This document shows, in pieces, positions 62,119-64,000 of a stretch of DNA of 64,000 nt; the stretch's first letter is position 1; every line of letters starts with the position of its first letter. Source of the stretch: Bacteroides thetaiotaomicron VPI-5482 (GTDB lineage: Bacteria > Bacteroidota > Bacteroidia > Bacteroidales > Bacteroidaceae). A program made the position numbers and the translations under genes. The stretch is taken from the NCBI RefSeq assembly GCF_000011065.1, contig NC_004663.1, positions 3,782,001 through 3,846,000 on the forward strand. Direction: 5' to 3'. Under the pieces are notes generated by a model that was not told the DNA's origin, did not search any database, and worked only from the letters and a program-made list of their open reading frames with translations.

Positions 62119-64000
62119 ATGATACGACAGTTTGGTTTTACTTGGACAGCAATCAGCTGGTTACTGATGGGATACGGTTTATTTTTTGCCCTTTCCCCTT
62201 TGCAGGCGCAGACCGCCATCAAGAAATTTTCACTAGAGCTAAAGAACGAAAGCCTGCCCGAAGCACTGAAGCAGTTGGAAAAGGCAGGAGGAAAAAACAT
62301 CCTCTTCACCTACAACGGAACAGAAAGTTATCGGGTGACCGTCAGCATCCGCGAAAAGACGGAACGCGAAGCCATCGACCTTGTACTGGCCGGCAAACCC
62401 TTCCTTTGCATCGAACGGGAAGAGTATTTCGTCGTGCAGCGGAAGAAATCGGACAAAGCCATCGCCACAGAAGGCAAAGTATATGACGAAAAAGGAGCCC
62501 CCCTGCCCTTTGTCAACATTCTCGCCCTTGCCGCCGATTCCAGTTTCCTTGCCGGAAGCGTGACCGAAGAAGACGGCTCCTTCCATCTGCCCCCGGTAGC
62601 GGGAGAAGACTGTCTGCTGAAAGCGACCTACATAGGATATCGCCCGCAAATCATCCCCTGCCGGCAACAAAACACCATCCGCCTGCAACCCGACACAGAG
62701 TTACTGAAAGAAGTAGTCGTCACCGCCTCCCGCCCGCTGATAGAACGGAAAGGCGGAACGCTGAAGGCCAATATAGCCGGAACACCCCTTTCACTGATGG
62801 GATCGGCCAAAGAAATGATCTCCCACCTCCCTTTTGTCACCGGCTCGGACGGAGAATTTACCGTACTGGGCAGAGGCACTCCTGAAATCTATATCAACGG
62901 CCGCAAAGTCAGAGACAAGACCGAACTGGACCGTCTGCAAGCCAATGAAATACTATCGGCAGAAATCATCACTACACCGGGCGTACAATATGGCTCTTCG
63001 GTAGGCGCCGTCATCCGTCTGCGCACCATCCGCAAACGCGGACAGGGAATGAGCGGCAGTTTCTACACCGACTACTCGCAAGGACACGAACCGATCGGCA
63101 ACGAAGGCATATCCCTGAACTACCGTACCGGCGGACTGGATATTTTCGTAAAAGGAGACTTTGCGGAAATCAACAATCACACAACCAACATCTCCAGCCA
63201 GGACATTTATGCTTCGTCCGACTGGAACCAATCGACAGAAAACAAAAGCAAACAAACCTACCGCACCTTCAACGGCGAACTGGGATTCAACTACGAAATC
63301 GACGAAGACCAGTCATTCGGTATGCGCTATATGCCCGGCACGAACATAGGCAATGCACATACTACCAATGAAGGGACCACCCTCATCCTGCAAGATGGCA
63401 AAGAAGTAGACCACCTGCACGCTCTCCGCCAAACAGATGCCCACACCGGCTGGTGGCAGGCAGCCAACGGATACTACAACGGCACTTTCGGCAAATGGAA
63501 CATCGACTTCAACGCCGACTACCTGTACGGCCGGGACCGCATCCGTCAATATGCCGAAAACAACGGAACCGAAGACGCCACTTCGAGCAACCGCGTACGC
63601 AACCACCTCTATGCCGCCAAGCTCCTGCTCACCGCCCCACTCTGGAAAGGCAAACTCAGTTTCGGCACAGAAGAGACATTCACCAACCGCCACGACGTAT
63701 TTCTCCAAAGCGGCTTCTCCGCCGATGCCGACGACCGCATCAAACAAACGATGCTCTCCGGCTTCATCGACTACAGCCTGCCATTGGGAAAGTTCAACAT
63801 CCTTGCCGGACTGCGCTATGAATTTCAACAAACAGATTACTACGAGAAAGGGATTCACCAAGACGACCAAAGCCCCACCTATCGCGACTGGATACCGGTA
63901 GTCAGCATCAGATACACCTCCGGCAACTGGTTCTTCGCCCTTTCTCACCGGACGCTGAAATACAGTCCCAGTTATGACATGCTCACCAGCGCCGTCACCT
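62119..64000 (+). CDS. STN/CarboxypepD_reg outer-membrane barrel protein, truncated by window
   Basis: 627 codons visible from the ATG at 62119, open to the window edge. Signal peptide (MIRQFGFTWTAISWLLMGYGLFFALSPLQAQ); STN domain about 36-100 (KFSLELKNESLPEALKQLEKAGG..ILFTYNG); carboxypeptidase-regulatory-like domain about 115-195; plug with LLKEVVVTASRPLIERKGG and PEIYINGRKVRDKTELDRLQANEI; then barrel strands. This is the outer-membrane beta-barrel (OMP_b-brl_3) group related to TonB receptors. It has an STN domain but no FecR gene is visible nearby. Confidence 0.82.
   Translation, partial: MIRQFGFTWTAISWLLMGYGLFFALSPLQAQTAIKKFSLELKNESLPEALKQLEKAGGKNILFTYNGTESYRVTVSIREKTEREAIDLVLAGKPFLCIEREEYFVVQRKKSDKAIATEGKVYDEKGAPLPFVNILALAADSSFLAGSVTEEDGSFHLPPVAGEDCLLKATYIGYRPQIIPCRQQNTIRLQPDTELLKEVVVTASRPLIERKGGTLKANIAGTPLSLMGSAKEMISHLPFVTGSDGEFTVLGRGTPEIYINGRKVRDKTELDRLQANEILSAEIITTPGVQYGSSVGAVIRLRTIRKRGQGMSGSFYTDYSQGHEPIGNEGISLNYRTGGLDIFVKGDFAEINNHTTNISSQDIYASSDWNQSTENKSKQTYRTFNGELGFNYEIDEDQSFGMRYMPGTNIGNAHTTNEGTTLILQDGKEVDHLHALRQTDAHTGWWQAANGYYNGTFGKWNIDFNADYLYGRDRIRQYAENNGTEDATSSNRVRNHLYAAKLLLTAPLWKGKLSFGTEETFTNRHDVFLQSGFSADADDRIKQTMLSGFIDYSLPLGKFNILAGLRYEFQQTDYYEKGIHQDDQSPTYRDWIPVVSIRYTSGNWFFALSHRTLKYSPSYDMLTSAVT

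Noticed and set aside
63313..63948. 211-codon open frame on the minus strand
   Set aside because: Antisense to the outer-membrane barrel gene at the window end.

Overview
The window reads as a Bacteroides chromosome segment. Evidence: SusC/SusD pairs, an ECF sigma/FecR pair, many lipoproteins with short leader peptides, and promoters of the Bacteroides type (-33 TTTG, about 20 bp, -7 TAnnTTTG) in front of most units. The species cannot be fixed from sequence reading alone.

Layout. (1) 1-5182: the right end of an integrated island. A leftward operon encodes two small XRE-type regulators, an AlbA_2/Schlafen-type ATPase-fold protein with an Asp-rich repeat linker, a 35-residue micro-ORF and a GIY-YIG (T5orf172-like) protein cut by the window edge. 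Divergent from it is a 759-residue TIR-STAND-TPR protein, a strong antiphage-defence candidate. A perfect palindrome sits between the two promoters. The island ends in a 42-bp tRNA 3' fragment (CAT anticodon loop to discriminator base), the expected scar of tRNA-targeted integration. (2) 6.1-13.3 kb: a SWIM zinc-finger protein and two long DUF6493-like paralogues in one cluster. (3) 13.4-15.7 kb: a VanX-like D-Ala-D-Ala dipeptidase lipoprotein and a PG_1098-type methyltransferase. (4) 16.0-30.0 kb: a polysaccharide/glycoprotein utilisation locus with GH3, divergent ECF sigma and FecR, SusC with an STN domain, SusD, an FN3/discoidin surface lipoprotein and an M60 (enhancin-type) mucin peptidase. 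(5) 30.2-34.1 kb: a TonB-dependent receptor with a purple-acid-phosphatase-like enzyme. (6) 34.2-37.2 kb: an MscS-type channel and a CaCA antiporter, divergent. (7) 37.3-56.1 kb: a second utilisation locus (DUF4874/4832, DUF2264, phosphodiesterase-like enzyme, SusC/SusD, GH30, Ig-like surface lipoprotein, GH130, SSS symporter, phosphoesterase-PQQ fusion). Four of its promoters carry the same upstream motif at an identical distance from the -33 box, so it looks like a regulon with a regulator elsewhere. (8) 56.1-64 kb: an ORF6N regulator and core genes (GNAT-like protein, parE, coaD, S41 protease) and the start of an outer-membrane barrel protein.

How they work together: locus 4 would cut host glycoprotein (M60) and import glycan through the STN-SusC/ECF relay. 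Locus 7 would bind a glycan at the surface, cut it with GH30, import it through SusC/D and the SSS symporter, and phosphorolyse mannosyl units with GH130; its phosphatases suggest a phosphorylated or phosphodiester-linked substrate.

The less expected signals are the TIR-STAND island, the fixed-geometry operator motif, a promoter-terminator pair with no ORF (candidate ~126-nt sRNA at 40.45 kb), and at least four intergenic arrays of diverged 22-bp units whose sequence differs between loci while the period stays 22 bp.
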